15,682 nucleotides of DNA. Origin: Gammaproteobacteria bacterium. Its GTDB lineage: Bacteria > Pseudomonadota > Gammaproteobacteria > Steroidobacterales > SZUA-146. Of this stretch, positions 7,073 to 15,205 are shown one piece after another (positions within the stretch are counted from its first letter, which is position 1; every line of letters begins with the position of its first letter). The DNA lies in assembly GCA_003228965.1 (NCBI GenBank), contig QIGP01000429.1, positions 1 through 15,682 on the forward strand, in the 5' to 3' direction. The translations under genes were made by a program, and so were the position numbers. The notes under the pieces are model-generated. The model was not told where the DNA came from, searched no databases, and saw nothing but the letters and a program-made list of their open reading frames with translations.

Positions 7073-7728
7073 TCGTAAGTGGCTGATCCAGAAGTTCATC
7101 ATCTGTATAGCCCAGAAGTCTTATCAAAGAAGGATTGGTTGAGACAATTGATTGATCGGGCTTCATTCCAGCGATGCCAACTGGCGAACTCTGGAACATG
7201 TCCCTGTATTGCTAAAGAGGTGCTCCTCATCCATCGAAAGCTGATTCAATTCGGTAATCTTCGACTGATATTCAGCATTAACGGTATAGAGCTCTTCGTT
7301 GACCGAATGTAGCTCTTCATTTGTAGACTGCAACTCTTCGTTTGTCGATTCGAGCTCCTCAACCGTAGCTTGAAGATGTTTTTTGTATTTTCCAGTTCTT
7401 CTTCGAGTACAGAAACCTGCTCAAGATTGACCGGTTTCTCAACCACACTCCGGGGTTCCGTGTCCGCATAACTGCGACTACCTTCGTTACCAAAAGTGAT
7501 CAGGAAATGGGTTGCATGATCGGAGATATTTTGTAGGACTGGAAACTCCCGATTTTTGTGTCGACTGTTTGGCTCGAAATTGCTGACAGCCGGTAACGTA
7601 CCAACAGATTTGGAAAAAATTTTCCATTTACTGTCAATCGTTGTGTAGCCAGCCTCGTACTTTCCAAGTGACTCACTAGGCCCAAGAAACAGAGCGCCAC
7701 TCGGAGGCAGTGGAATTTTATTTATTGA
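7060..7728 (-). pseudogene. decayed CheR-linker-PAS sensor/chemotaxis fusion remnant
   Basis: Read on the minus strand, three pieces of one protein type appear in the right order but in different frames. First (7716 to about 7385): the C-terminal end of a CheR-type methyltransferase, with SGALFLGPSESLGKYE and IDSKWKIFSK, continuing into LEEELENTK. Second (about 7384 to 7215): the coiled-coil linker typical of CheB-CheR-PAS fusions, with [20 protein letters not shown] and [18 protein letters not shown]. Third (about 7207 to 7065): half a PAS domain, with [14 protein letters not shown] and NPSLIRLLGYTDDELL. The first break is at a six-T run (7379-7384), where one more T would restore the frame; the second is near 7207-7215. 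There is no start, the CheB and most of the CheR part are gone, and the PAS domain stops at the Nudix gene. It is clearly non-functional as it stands. Confidence 0.85.
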
Positions 7729-7731
7729 TTA

Positions 7732-7954
7732 TAGATGCTTGGATCAGGTTCTTCCGCAGCCAGCGCCGTAGCTTTTCGCATTGACATCGAAAGAAATTAA
7801 GGAAATATCGACTAAATCGAATAACGGCTAAGACTATTACCCAGACTTTCATGATCAACTTTAAGACCAGTTCCGGGAGCAAATCCCACCTGAATACGGA
7901 AGGTCAACCTGGAAAACGTCAATCGTGCTGATTTTCCTCAAACACCCCTACTAC
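7732..7954. other. intergenic stretch with nothing recognisable
   Basis: Between the sensor remnant and the folA stop there is no frame with family-like sequence on either strand, no convincing hairpin followed by a T-run, and no repeat. It may be further decayed sequence from the same lost gene, because the missing N-terminal CheR part would have lain here, but I cannot read any of it. Confidence 0.5.
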
Positions 7955-8440
7955 TCAAGCTCGATGGTACTCGCGCATTTCACAGTCGTATTGATTGTGT
8001 TCGTCCGCCTTCACCTGCTCGCTAACGACAAGTTTCCAGTCCGCCAAATCAATGAAAGGTAGCCACGTATCACCTTCAACCTCCGCATCAACCACGGTAA
8101 GGAACAGGCGCTGCGCTTTGGGCAGAGTGCGCCGATAAATCTGCGCTCCGCCAATAACGAATACATCGCCTCTCGTAGCCTGCCGACACGCCGATTCGAT
8201 ATCAGCAATCACAGTACACCCTTCAGCCTCGGTATCTGTACTACGTGACAACACGAAATTATCTCTGTTCGGTAAAGGCCGTCCGATGGACTCGAAAGTC
8301 TTGCGCCCCATAACCACTGTGTTGTCGGTGGTCAGACGCTTGAACCACTGCAGGTCTGCACGCAAGCGCCACGGCAGTTCATTGTTGTGGCCAATCACAC
8401 CGTTTTTGGCAACCGCTACTATGACTGCAAGCCTGGTCAT
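7955..8440 (-). CDS. folA: dihydrofolate reductase
   Basis: FolA reduces 7,8-dihydrofolate to tetrahydrofolate with NADPH, restoring the folate used up by ThyA. The 161-residue chain (E. coli 159) shows the N-terminal strand and Met20-like loop [17 protein letters not shown], the catalytic acid position in LRADLQWFK, the NADPH-binding [17 protein letters not shown] and the FVIGGAQIY motif (E. coli VIGGGRVY). The C-terminus [11 protein letters not shown] resembles the family's FEILERR end. The ATG at 8440 overlaps the thyA stop as ATGA, so expression is coupled to thyA. It faces the apaH-side genes as in E. coli, but at a distance of over 5 kb. Confidence 0.97.
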   Translation of the reverse strand: MTRLAVIVAVAKNGVIGHNNELPWRLRADLQWFKRLTTDNTVVMGRKTFESIGRPLPNRDNFVLSRSTDTEAEGCTVIADIESACRQATRGDVFVIGGAQIYRRTLPKAQRLFLTVVDAEVEGDTWLPFIDLADWKLVVSEQVKADEHNQYDCEMREYHRA

Positions 8441-9231
8441 ACAGCAACGGGCGCTTTGATGTGCGGGTGGTGCTCGTAGTTGCTAATTTCAAAGTCGTCG
8501 TAGGCGTATTCGAAAATAGACTCAGGCTTGCGTTTAATTGTAAGTGTAGGCAGAGCAAACGCCTCTCGTCCAAGCAGTATCTCAGTCTGTTCCACATGGT
8601 TGGAATACAAATGACAATCGCCACCAGTCCAGACAAAATCACCGACGGCAAGTTCGCATTGCTGCGCAACCATATGTGTGAGCAACGCGTACGAAGCGAT
8701 GTTAAATGGCACGCCAAGAAAAACATCGGCGCTGCGCTGGTAGAGCTGGCACGACAACTTGTTGTCGGCAACGTAAAACTGAAACAAAGCGTGGCATGGA
8801 GGCAGCGCCATATCCGCAAGTTCAGCAACGTTCCAGGCATTAACAATAATTCGACGTGAATCCGGTTGAGTTTTTAACTGGTCAATAACGACGGAAATCT
8901 GATCGACACTGTTTCCGTCCCGAGTCGGCCAGGATCGCCATTGTGCTCCATACACAGGACCAAGATCACCATTGGCATCAGCCCATTCGTCCCAAATTTT
9001 TACTCCATTCTCTTTAAGATAGGCAATATTGGTGTCGCCGTTCAGAAACCAGAGTAACTCGTAAATAATTGAGCGAAGGTGCAGTTTTTTGGTGGTCACT
9101 AACGGAAATCCGGCCGCAAGGTCAAAGCGCATTTGATGGCCAAATACGCTTTGTGTACCCGTTCCGGTGCGGTCTGTCTTCGTCGCACCGTGTTCCATGA
9201 TGTGTTTGATCAACTCAAGATATTGTTTCAT
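8437..9231 (-). CDS. thyA: thymidylate synthase
   Basis: ThyA methylates dUMP to dTMP using 5,10-methylene-tetrahydrofolate as both carbon donor and reductant, leaving dihydrofolate for FolA. The 264 residues equal the E. coli length, and active-site numbering is the same: R21 in RTGTGT, catalytic C146 in [11 protein letters not shown]126/R127 in SRR, D169 in QRSADVFLG and N177 in VPFNIAS. The final PHIKAPVAV is typical. The ATG at 9231 overlaps the lgt stop as ATGA, and its own stop overlaps the folA start in the same way, giving a coupled lgt-thyA-folA unit. This three-gene order is common in Gammaproteobacteria (lgt-thyA in E. coli). Confidence 0.98.
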   Translation of the reverse strand: MKQYLELIKHIMEHGATKTDRTGTGTQSVFGHQMRFDLAAGFPLVTTKKLHLRSIIYELLWFLNGDTNIAYLKENGVKIWDEWADANGDLGPVYGAQWRSWPTRDGNSVDQISVVIDQLKTQPDSRRIIVNAWNVAELADMALPPCHALFQFYVADNKLSCQLYQRSADVFLGVPFNIASYALLTHMVAQQCELAVGDFVWTGGDCHLYSNHVEQTEILLGREAFALPTLTIKRKPESIFEYAYDDFEISNYEHHPHIKAPVAV

Positions 9232-10088
9232 TTTCGTTTCTTAACTCCGGCTTTTTTCGCGCCGATCTTCACAACGTCTCCACCGACGATGTTCTGACGG
9301 TATGCGAACACAACAAGTGCAAGGCCAACCAGCATCATGGGTGCTGATAGAATCTGCCCCATGGTGGCCCAGTCAAATAATATGTAACCCTTGTCAAAGT
9401 CCGGTAGCCGGATGAATTCGATCAAGAACCTGAACGTGCCGTAACCCAACAGAAACAATCCGGAGACGGCCATACGGGGACGCGTTTTCTTGCTGTATAC
9501 CCATAAAACCACGAACAATATGAGCCCTTCTGTCAATGCTTCGTATAGCTGGGAGGGGTGGCGCTTCACGCCATCAACAATAAAGCCCCACGGTACGTCC
9601 GTCGGCTTCCCCCAAAGTTCGCCGTTAATGAAATTGCCGATACGGCCGAAAAACAAGCCCAGGGGTCCGGCGGGCGTCAGAAAATCGGTTACGTCCATCC
9701 AGTGTCGACCGCGAGACTTGGCAAAATAGCCCATGCCCAAAATAACGCCAATCAAACCGCCATGAAATGACATCCCACCTTCGTAAATCTTAAGCAGATA
9801 AAGAGGATTTTCCAGAAACCGCTCGAATCCGTAGAAGAATACGTAACCGACGCGGCCACCGATAATGACGCCAAGTGCTGCGAAGAAAATCAGGTCCTCT
9901 ATGTCTGTACGGTTCCACGACACAAACGACTGCGCCTGATCGGTACGCCCTGCGCGTCGCGTGAGCAACCACCACGCAGTGGCAAAACCGAGCACATACA
10001 TGAGGCTGTACCAGCGAATGGCAAACTTGCCAATGCTGATGATATTCGGGTCAAAATTAGGAAATTCCATAGCGCCAAAGTGTAGCAT
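9228..10088 (-). CDS. lgt: prolipoprotein diacylglyceryl transferase
   Basis: Lgt is an inner-membrane enzyme that moves diacylglycerol from phosphatidylglycerol to the lipobox cysteine of prolipoproteins, the first step of lipoprotein maturation. The 286-residue protein (E. coli 291) has about seven hydrophobic segments. It carries [11 protein letters not shown] with H109 (E. coli H103), the Lgt signature [13 protein letters not shown] with R149 (E. coli R143), [13 protein letters not shown], and [19 protein letters not shown] near the last helices. I chose ATG 10088 because AAAGG lies eight bases upstream. Upstream TTG 10121 is open but unsupported, and ATG 10070 is a shorter option that starts at EFPNFDP, the conserved N-terminal block. 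The Lys-rich tail ([13 protein letters not shown]) is a probable cytoplasmic end. Confidence 0.96.
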   Translation of the reverse strand: MLHFGAMEFPNFDPNIISIGKFAIRWYSLMYVLGFATAWWLLTRRAGRTDQAQSFVSWNRTDIEDLIFFAALGVIIGGRVGYVFFYGFERFLENPLYLLKIYEGGMSFHGGLIGVILGMGYFAKSRGRHWMDVTDFLTPAGPLGLFFGRIGNFINGELWGKPTDVPWGFIVDGVKRHPSQLYEALTEGLILFVVLWVYSKKTRPRMAVSGLFLLGYGTFRFLIEFIRLPDFDKGYILFDWATMGQILSAPMMLVGLALVVFAYRQNIVGGDVVKIGAKKAGVKKRK

Positions 10089-10240
10089 TGTGGTCGCCTT
10101 TTGGCTGCCCAAAACCGGCAAATTAGAGCGCCTTCAGTTTTTTAACGTAGAGCCACGGTGGGTTTGCTATAGTGCTGAAAATCAAGCCAAACATAGCTGC
10201 CCCAGCAACCGGATTGCGCCAGAAACATCATTCATATGAT

Positions 10241-13201
10241 CTAGTGCTGAACGCCGCCAGATGTCGATGGAACAAGATCCCGCTTAACCACCCGATCTTC
10301 TGGAATCATGGCGTCCGCACTTAACGGTCGTCGAATCCAGGTTTCGCCGTCGAACAGTACTTCGTACGTAGGCCAGTACTTGTGATCGAGCTGAAGCGTA
10401 ATCACCTCTACCAAGTTATTCCAGGTTACCGTTTTAAGCCTCACTGAATCGCGGTCTTGCTTGTTTTCAATAGCTTGAATAAAGCTATCAAGGTTCTCGA
10501 TGTGCTTGCCATCGACCGCCGTGATGCGTCGACCACCCCAGAGACCATACCGTGTTGACGGAGAACCATAAGAGAAGTAGGCAACGTACACTCCTTCAGG
10601 TTTGATGCCACGTTGTGCAGCCAGTGCCCGGTGAGGCTCTTGCAACAAGGCGCCCGCCCACAGTAAGGCGCGCTGAATACCGATGGTATCGGGTGTGGAA
10701 GTTTTCACGTCGAAATTCATGACCTCTTTGCCACGCCATATGGTCACGTTAACTTCGGGCCGCTGAGTCGCCTGCTCGATTTCGCGAAAACGATTCATTA
10801 TTTTTCCGTTGACTGCGAGCATCAGGTCGCCCGGCCGGAACAGCTCAGCCGCGTTTGAGGCTGCCACAGTTCGCTGAACTTTCAACACCTGACGCTTCTG
10901 CGGATTATGTGCTTCGAGCTTGGATACCCAGTCGTCCGGTAAATCCAGACGACGCGCCGCTGACAAAGGAATTTTCACAAATTCGACTTCCAACGAGTAA
11001 ATCGGATCGCCTGTGACGACGTGGTTAACCAGGTCCACCACAACTTCTGCTGGCACACCCATGTTCGTTTGATTAATCGACTGCCCGCCTTGAAAAGCAA
11101 AACTTGACCACAGCGACACCACGCGCCCGCGCTTGTCTGCAAGTACACCGTCGAAATTGTTGGCGGCGTTAACTACTGACACGGTTTCAAGGTTCGTGTC
11201 TCGAAAACGAAACGTACGAGACAAAGGGAAAGAGACCGGGTCGATGGAAGCCACTTCGGTTGCAACGCTACGCACGCTGTCGTCAATTTTAAGGCCGACA
11301 ACCCACAGTTTGTCGCCCGGCTTCACCTGCCGAGTATCAAAGACAGCTGCTCTAACGGGTGTATCGCCCAACAGAGCCGGATCGTAGGAAATAACCGACA
11401 AATTATGCAGAGGATGAATGTACCGAACGCGCGCGGGAATCTCGATTGACCCAGCTACCGTTATTTTCACGTCTCCAAGCGCAACAGGTACCGTATTACG
11501 ATCCACGACCACAAGCCCTCGTTCAGTGTCCACAATGACACCAGTGCCGTGATAGTGAAGGTCGCCTACACCTGACGCCGTGTAAGGCATGTCGAAATTA
11601 ACTCTTACTAAACTTGGTGCCAGTCGTTCCGCGCGAGCATCATCGCTTTGAGGAAACGTAGCGGACGCAGCCGAAGGAGGCTTGCGTTCTTTCGGGCCGG
11701 GATCAAGTGCATCACAGGGCCAGTAACCCAACTCGTCATTACGTTCACACTTGGCAGCAGGGAACCATTTTCGATCCATGCGTACGACGCCTACGACGCT
11801 GTTAGCTGTGTCGGCATAGGTATAGTAGCGAACCTGGGCGCGGTCGCCGTCAGCCAATTGCGCCAAAGCATGATCGAGACTTTCAAGATCGGGAGTCGGC
11901 TCACCATTAAGTTCTGTGATAACCGCTGCGCGTGGAATGGCCGCCGTTGAAAAAATGTAGCCAGGATCGGCAACGTAGATTCCGGTGGGGGGCATATTAA
12001 AGTGGCGCGCCTGCTGGTACGACAGACGATGTAAAATGGCGTCGCCGACCTGAATAAACTGACTGGGCGATATCGCGTGAAGGTCTTGAACCCTTATCGT
12101 GTGTGTAAGCTCTTTCCCGCCTCTTTCCATGGTCAAAGTAACTTCATTTCCCACTTCAGAATCAAGCACAGTTTCTAGCGGGATAAAGGAGGCTAACGGC
12201 TGGCCGTTAAGCTCGACCAAAATGTCACCCGACTGCAGCACTTCGGCGGCAGGAGCGCCTGGCACCACCTGATCGACTACAAGCATGCCGTTGTAGTTGT
12301 TGTCTAACTGACGCGCCAGACGTTCTCTGTCGTCGGTTAACCCGAGTCGCTTAAGTTCATCAAACGGTTTATGCACGAAAACGGTTTGGAGAGTGCCGCG
12401 AGTAATCGGCTGATCGTTTTGCAATAGCGATAACGCTCGTTCGATGCGATCCAGAGGTAAAAAGAAACTGCTTGCTGCTGCGGAGTTTGCCCCTGCGTTA
12501 AGCGCAATCACGTCTCCATTAATGTCGATGACGGGAGAACCGGACGAGCCACCTGATGTTCCAGATGCCGCTTGGAAATAGAACGTATTAAAGTCGTTGT
12601 ATTTACCGGCGCCATAGTCCGGAGCTTCGCGGTCGAGTTTGGCAATGGTGCCTGCCAAAATCGAAAGCTGCTCACCCGCATCGTTACCCACCACCCGAAT
12701 TTCACGACCTATTCGGGCGTTTTCTTTTCTAAGCTTAAATTCAAATGGCTCTATGTAGCGAAGTCGTTTCGGGTCGTAACGATAGATACCAAAGTCGTGC
12801 ACCGGATCGCGATAGACCGGAAACAGCTCGACTTCTTCGTGATTGAGAAACACCGCCTGCGCAACAACCGGACTCGCTGTGACAACGTGCCGGTTGGTTA
12901 GGATAAGACCGCGCTTGGCGTCGACCACAAAACCGGTCGCCTGGGTTGACTGACTCCAGTCCGTATCAAAGGCGCGCGTAACGTCCACGCGAATTGATAC
13001 AACGCCAGACGATACGTTTTCAAGCGTTCGACTCCACTGAGTTGTGTCCGTATCGGCTATAGCAAGTGGCGACATCAACAGACTCAGAAAAACTAATGTC
13101 CTGGCAACGCTGGATTTGGATTTCTTGCCAAGAACACGCGCACTATCTTGTAGCAACGTGAGTAGCAATCTGGTATTTCCGACTTTTGTCACCTTAATCA
13201 A
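10241..13201 (-). CDS. Nma111-like tandem trypsin/PDZ serine protease, probably periplasmic
   Basis: This 986-residue protein has two [trypsin fold-PDZ-PDZ-like] units, like yeast Nma111/Ynm3 (about 1000 residues). A signal peptide is likely: a long basic n-region, hydrophobic core at about 35-48 and cleavage after AIA (about 49). Unit 1 has a complete triad: H105 in LTNRHVV, D136 in YRDPVHDFGIYRYDP and S220 in SGGSSGSPV. PDZ regions follow at about 303-372 and 385-475. Unit 2 (about 525-730) keeps the fold but loses the triad (N569, N600, F683), so it is a pseudoprotease. PDZ-like regions lie at about 765-835 and 865-940. The only cysteines seen, C484 and C496, sit in the inter-unit linker and could pair in the periplasm. 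TTG 13201 has AGGAG eight bases upstream and overlaps the kinase stop; GTG 13192 is an alternative. A protein quality-control role is inferred from the HtrA family. Confidence 0.9.
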   Translation of the reverse strand: MIKVTKVGNTRLLLTLLQDSARVLGKKSKSSVARTLVFLSLLMSPLAIADTDTTQWSRTLENVSSGVVSIRVDVTRAFDTDWSQSTQATGFVVDAKRGLILTNRHVVTASPVVAQAVFLNHEEVELFPVYRDPVHDFGIYRYDPKRLRYIEPFEFKLRKENARIGREIRVVGNDAGEQLSILAGTIAKLDREAPDYGAGKYNDFNTFYFQAASGTSGGSSGSPVIDINGDVIALNAGANSAAASSFFLPLDRIERALSLLQNDQPITRGTLQTVFVHKPFDELKRLGLTDDRERLARQLDNNYNGMLVVDQVVPGAPAAEVLQSGDILVELNGQPLASFIPLETVLDSEVGNEVTLTMERGGKELTHTIRVQDLHAISPSQFIQVGDAILHRLSYQQARHFNMPPTGIYVADPGYIFSTAAIPRAAVITELNGEPTPDLESLDHALAQLADGDRAQVRYYTYADTANSVVGVVRMDRKWFPAAKCERNDELGYWPCDALDPGPKERKPPSAASATFPQSDDARAERLAPSLVRVNFDMPYTASGVGDLHYHGTGVIVDTERGLVVVDRNTVPVALGDVKITVAGSIEIPARVRYIHPLHNLSVISYDPALLGDTPVRAAVFDTRQVKPGDKLWVVGLKIDDSVRSVATEVASIDPVSFPLSRTFRFRDTNLETVSVVNAANNFDGVLADKRGRVVSLWSSFAFQGGQSINQTNMGVPAEVVVDLVNHVVTGDPIYSLEVEFVKIPLSAARRLDLPDDWVSKLEAHNPQKRQVLKVQRTVAASNAAELFRPGDLMLAVNGKIMNRFREIEQATQRPEVNVTIWRGKEVMNFDVKTSTPDTIGIQRALLWAGALLQEPHRALAAQRGIKPEGVYVAYFSYGSPSTRYGLWGGRRITAVDGKHIENLDSFIQAIENKQDRDSVRLKTVTWNNLVEVITLQLDHKYWPTYEVLFDGETWIRRPLSADAMIPEDRVVKRDLVPSTSGGVQH

Positions 13202-14136
13202 ATAACGATCTCCTGATCGAAGTTTTCGCGGTAGCGTCTGGCAAATTCTTCTTGCGTAAAATGATGATTTTGCGTTCCGTGTTGTTCAATTTTAATGGCA
13301 CCGCACAGCGACGCTATTCGACCTGTAATTTCTATATCCAGGTTATTCATAAGACCGTAAAGCAATCCGGCACGATACGCGTCACCACACCCGGTGGGAT
13401 CCGCAAGCCGCTCTACTTTCGCAGCCGGAATTTCAATGCGTCGCCCACCAGAATATATGTGCGAGCCTTTTCCACCCCGCGTAACAATTAGAGCTTCGAC
13501 CTGTTTGGCCACCTCGTCCGGAGACCACCCGGTACGCTCTTGCACGAGCTGCATTTCGTAATCGTTAACCGTTACCCAGGTTGCCTGACCGATAAACCGT
13601 TTCAGATCGTCGCGGTCAAACATGGGCAATCCCTGACCTGGATCGAAAATAAACGGGATATTCGCATCCACAAATTCTGTGGCGTGACGAATCATGCCGT
13701 CGCGTCCGTCTGGTGCAACGATGCCTATCGTTATACTGCCGTCGTCAGGCACATTAACTTCCGACGAATGATTCATAGCGCCTGGGTGAAACGCCGTTAT
13801 CTGGTTATCGTCCAAATCCGTGGTTATATAAGCTTGGGCCGTAAACTCGTCGCTAAGTTCCAGCACGTGTCGCTGGCTCAATCCGAACTTGTCCATCCAG
13901 GCCCGATACGGTGCGAAATCGTGTCCAACCACACCCATGGCATACGCATCAACACCCAGCAGGTTCATGTTATATACGATATTGCCAGCGCAACCGCCAA
14001 ACTCACGTCGTATATTTGGCACAAGAAACGACACATTTAACATATGTATTTTGTCGGCCAGAATGTGTTCCTTGAATTTGCCTTCAAAAACCATAATCGT
14101 GTCGTATGCAAGCGAACCGCAGACCAGTGCCGCCAT
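13198..14136 (-). CDS. PfkB-family kinase, adenosine-kinase-like
   Basis: The 312-residue protein is a ribokinase/PfkB-fold sugar or nucleoside kinase. It has the N-terminal GG motif REFGGCAGNIVYN (44-56), ITAFHPGAMN (113-122), IFDPGQGLPMF, VTVNDYEMQLVQERTGW and the C-terminal PfkB signature DPTGCGDAYRAG (246-257), with D252 as catalytic base and the preceding glycines as anion hole. The overall pattern, especially ICGS/VCGSLAYDTIMVF at the start, HILADKIHMLNVSFLVP and the EQHGTQNHHF end, is that of proteobacterial proteins annotated as adenosine kinase, which convert adenosine to AMP. Substrate is therefore likely but not proven; a sugar kinase remains possible. ATG 14136 has AGGAG seven bases upstream. 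A strong palindrome lies in its 118-base upstream gap. Its stop overlaps the start of the protease gene. Confidence 0.88.
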   Translation of the reverse strand: MAALVCGSLAYDTIMVFEGKFKEHILADKIHMLNVSFLVPNIRREFGGCAGNIVYNMNLLGVDAYAMGVVGHDFAPYRAWMDKFGLSQRHVLELSDEFTAQAYITTDLDDNQITAFHPGAMNHSSEVNVPDDGSITIGIVAPDGRDGMIRHATEFVDANIPFIFDPGQGLPMFDRDDLKRFIGQATWVTVNDYEMQLVQERTGWSPDEVAKQVEALIVTRGGKGSHIYSGGRRIEIPAAKVERLADPTGCGDAYRAGLLYGLMNNLDIEITGRIASLCGAIKIEQHGTQNHHFTQEEFARRYRENFDQEIVI

Positions 14137-14166
14137 GTGCGTTCTCCTAGGTTATGTTCGGATCGT

Positions 14167-14181
14167 CGTGGTTAAACCACG
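14167..14181. promoter_or_regulatory. palindrome upstream of the PfkB kinase gene
   Basis: CGTGGTT (14167-14173), a single central A and AACCACG (14175-14181) form a perfect 7+7 inverted repeat, about 30 bases before the kinase ATG on the minus strand. Such symmetry suits a dimeric regulator's operator. As RNA it would fold as a CGTGG/CCACG stem with a five-base loop and no U-tract, so it is a poor terminator for tpx. Confidence 0.4.
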
Positions 14182-14254
14182 GCGCCAAGTACGAAGCTAT
14201 GCCAAGCAAGGCGCAACGCGGCGCCAGGCTAAGCAAATAGATGAGTGGCGTTAT

Positions 14255-14779
14255 TTACGTATCGGTAGCGCTGGCTTCAATACCAAGTGCTCTCAGAGCT
14301 ATCTGATAATTGGGCTCTGAAGAAATTTCTTCAACCATTTCGGTATGGACAACGGTGTTGTGCTCATCCAGCACCACAATGGCCCGAGCCGTCAGTCCGG
14401 CCAGCGGCCCGTCTTCCATCAACACGCCATAGTCTTTAGCGAAATTTTGATTGCGCATTGTTGACAGATTAACCACGTTCTCCAGACCCTCATTGCCGCA
14501 AAATCGCTGATGGGCAAACGGAAGATCGCCGGAAATCATAAGCATGACCACATCGTCGTGGTTGCGAGCATGATCATTAAATTTTTTCGTAGAAAGTGCG
14601 CAGACACCGGTATCGATACTTGGAAATATACTCAGCAGTTTGCGCTTGCCGGACCACTCATTGAGACCTACGTCGCGCAGATCGGTAGTAGTGAGACGCA
14701 CTTCAGGAGCACGTCCACCAATCTCGGGAAGTGACCCTACTACGTTAACCGGATTACCTTTTAGCGTTACCTGACTCAT
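14255..14779 (-). CDS. tpx: thiol peroxidase (atypical 2-Cys peroxiredoxin)
   Basis: Tpx reduces hydrogen and alkyl hydroperoxides using thioredoxin. The 174-residue protein (E. coli 168) has the peroxidatic cysteine C60 in FPSIDTGVCALSTKKF and the resolving cysteine C94 in QRFCGNEGLENV, spaced as in E. coli (C61/C95). The N-terminal LKGNPVNVVGSLPEIGGRAP and the LMISGDLPFAHQRF stretch are typical of the family. E. coli Tpx is periplasmic by report, but no signal peptide is visible here. GAGG eight bases before the ATG supports the start. It lies 17 bases behind gcvH and so is probably co-transcribed with the glycine cleavage genes, an association I would not expect from E. coli. Confidence 0.97.
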   Translation of the reverse strand: MSQVTLKGNPVNVVGSLPEIGGRAPEVRLTTTDLRDVGLNEWSGKRKLLSIFPSIDTGVCALSTKKFNDHARNHDDVVMLMISGDLPFAHQRFCGNEGLENVVNLSTMRNQNFAKDYGVLMEDGPLAGLTARAIVVLDEHNTVVHTEMVEEISSEPNYQIALRALGIEASATDT

Positions 14780-14796
14780 ACAAGATACCTCGACAT

Positions 14797-15186
14797 TTAT
14801 TCTTCGGCGATTGACTGCGCGTACGCGTCAGCGTCAAGCAGATTAGTTACAGCGTTAGCGTCAGCAGGTTCGATCACCATAAGCCAGCCATCGCCAAAAG
14901 GTGAGCTGTTAACCAACTCTGGTGCATCTTCAAGCGCTTCATTAATGGCAACGACCTTACCGCCAACGGGACAGTACACGTCGGAAGCGGCTTTAACCGA
15001 TTCAACCACAATACAGTTCTCGGCGGCATCAAGTTCGCTATCGACTTCGGGCAATTCGACAAATACCAGATCTCCTAATGCCTCCTGAGCGTGGTCGGTA
15101 ATACCCACGACAAAATGGCCATCTTCGTTCTGCTTCACCCATTCATGGCTGGTCGTATACTTAAGTTCTGCTGGGATCTCGCTCAT
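14797..15186 (-). CDS. gcvH: glycine cleavage system H protein
   Basis: GcvH carries the aminomethyl group on a lipoyl arm between GcvP, GcvT and the lipoamide dehydrogenase during glycine breakdown. The 129 residues match the E. coli length exactly, with the lipoylated lysine K65 in [10 protein letters not shown], and the flanking [16 protein letters not shown] and [16 protein letters not shown] conserved. The start is ATG 15186, four bases behind a GGAGG; an open extension to 15270 runs into the gcvT coding end and adds 28 non-family residues. It follows gcvT with a 19-base gap. gcvP is not next to it; tpx is. Confidence 0.97.
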   Translation of the reverse strand: MSEIPAELKYTTSHEWVKQNEDGHFVVGITDHAQEALGDLVFVELPEVDSELDAAENCIVVESVKAASDVYCPVGGKVVAINEALEDAPELVNSSPFGDGWLMVIEPADANAVTNLLDADAYAQSIAEE

Positions 15187-15205
15187 GGAGCCTCCGTTAA
15201 ATCGT

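Noticed and set aside
7060..7960. Mobile element or attachment site at the inserted region
   Set aside because: I found no transposase or integrase fragment, no terminal inverted repeats and no target duplication flanking the kynurenine operon or the sensor remnant.
8461..8859. A 132-residue open frame opposite thyA
   Set aside because: It is an antisense shadow of the highly conserved thymidylate synthase sequence, with no ribosome-binding site or recognisable domain.
10089..10240. Possible promoter or terminator between the protease gene and lgt
   Set aside because: TCTAAT and TATAGC resemble -10 elements but no acceptable -35 lies 16-18 bases away, and the ATCAT/ATGAT stem is too weak and lacks a T-run.
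10170..10251. Ten-base direct repeat TAGTGCTGAA at 10170-10179 and 10242-10251
   Set aside because: One copy is part of the protease C-terminal codons, the repeat is short, and no further copies or symmetry suggest a mobile element or regulatory site.
13540..14040. A 166-residue open frame opposite the PfkB kinase gene
   Set aside because: It has no family-like motifs, and the minus-strand kinase explains the coding signal completely.
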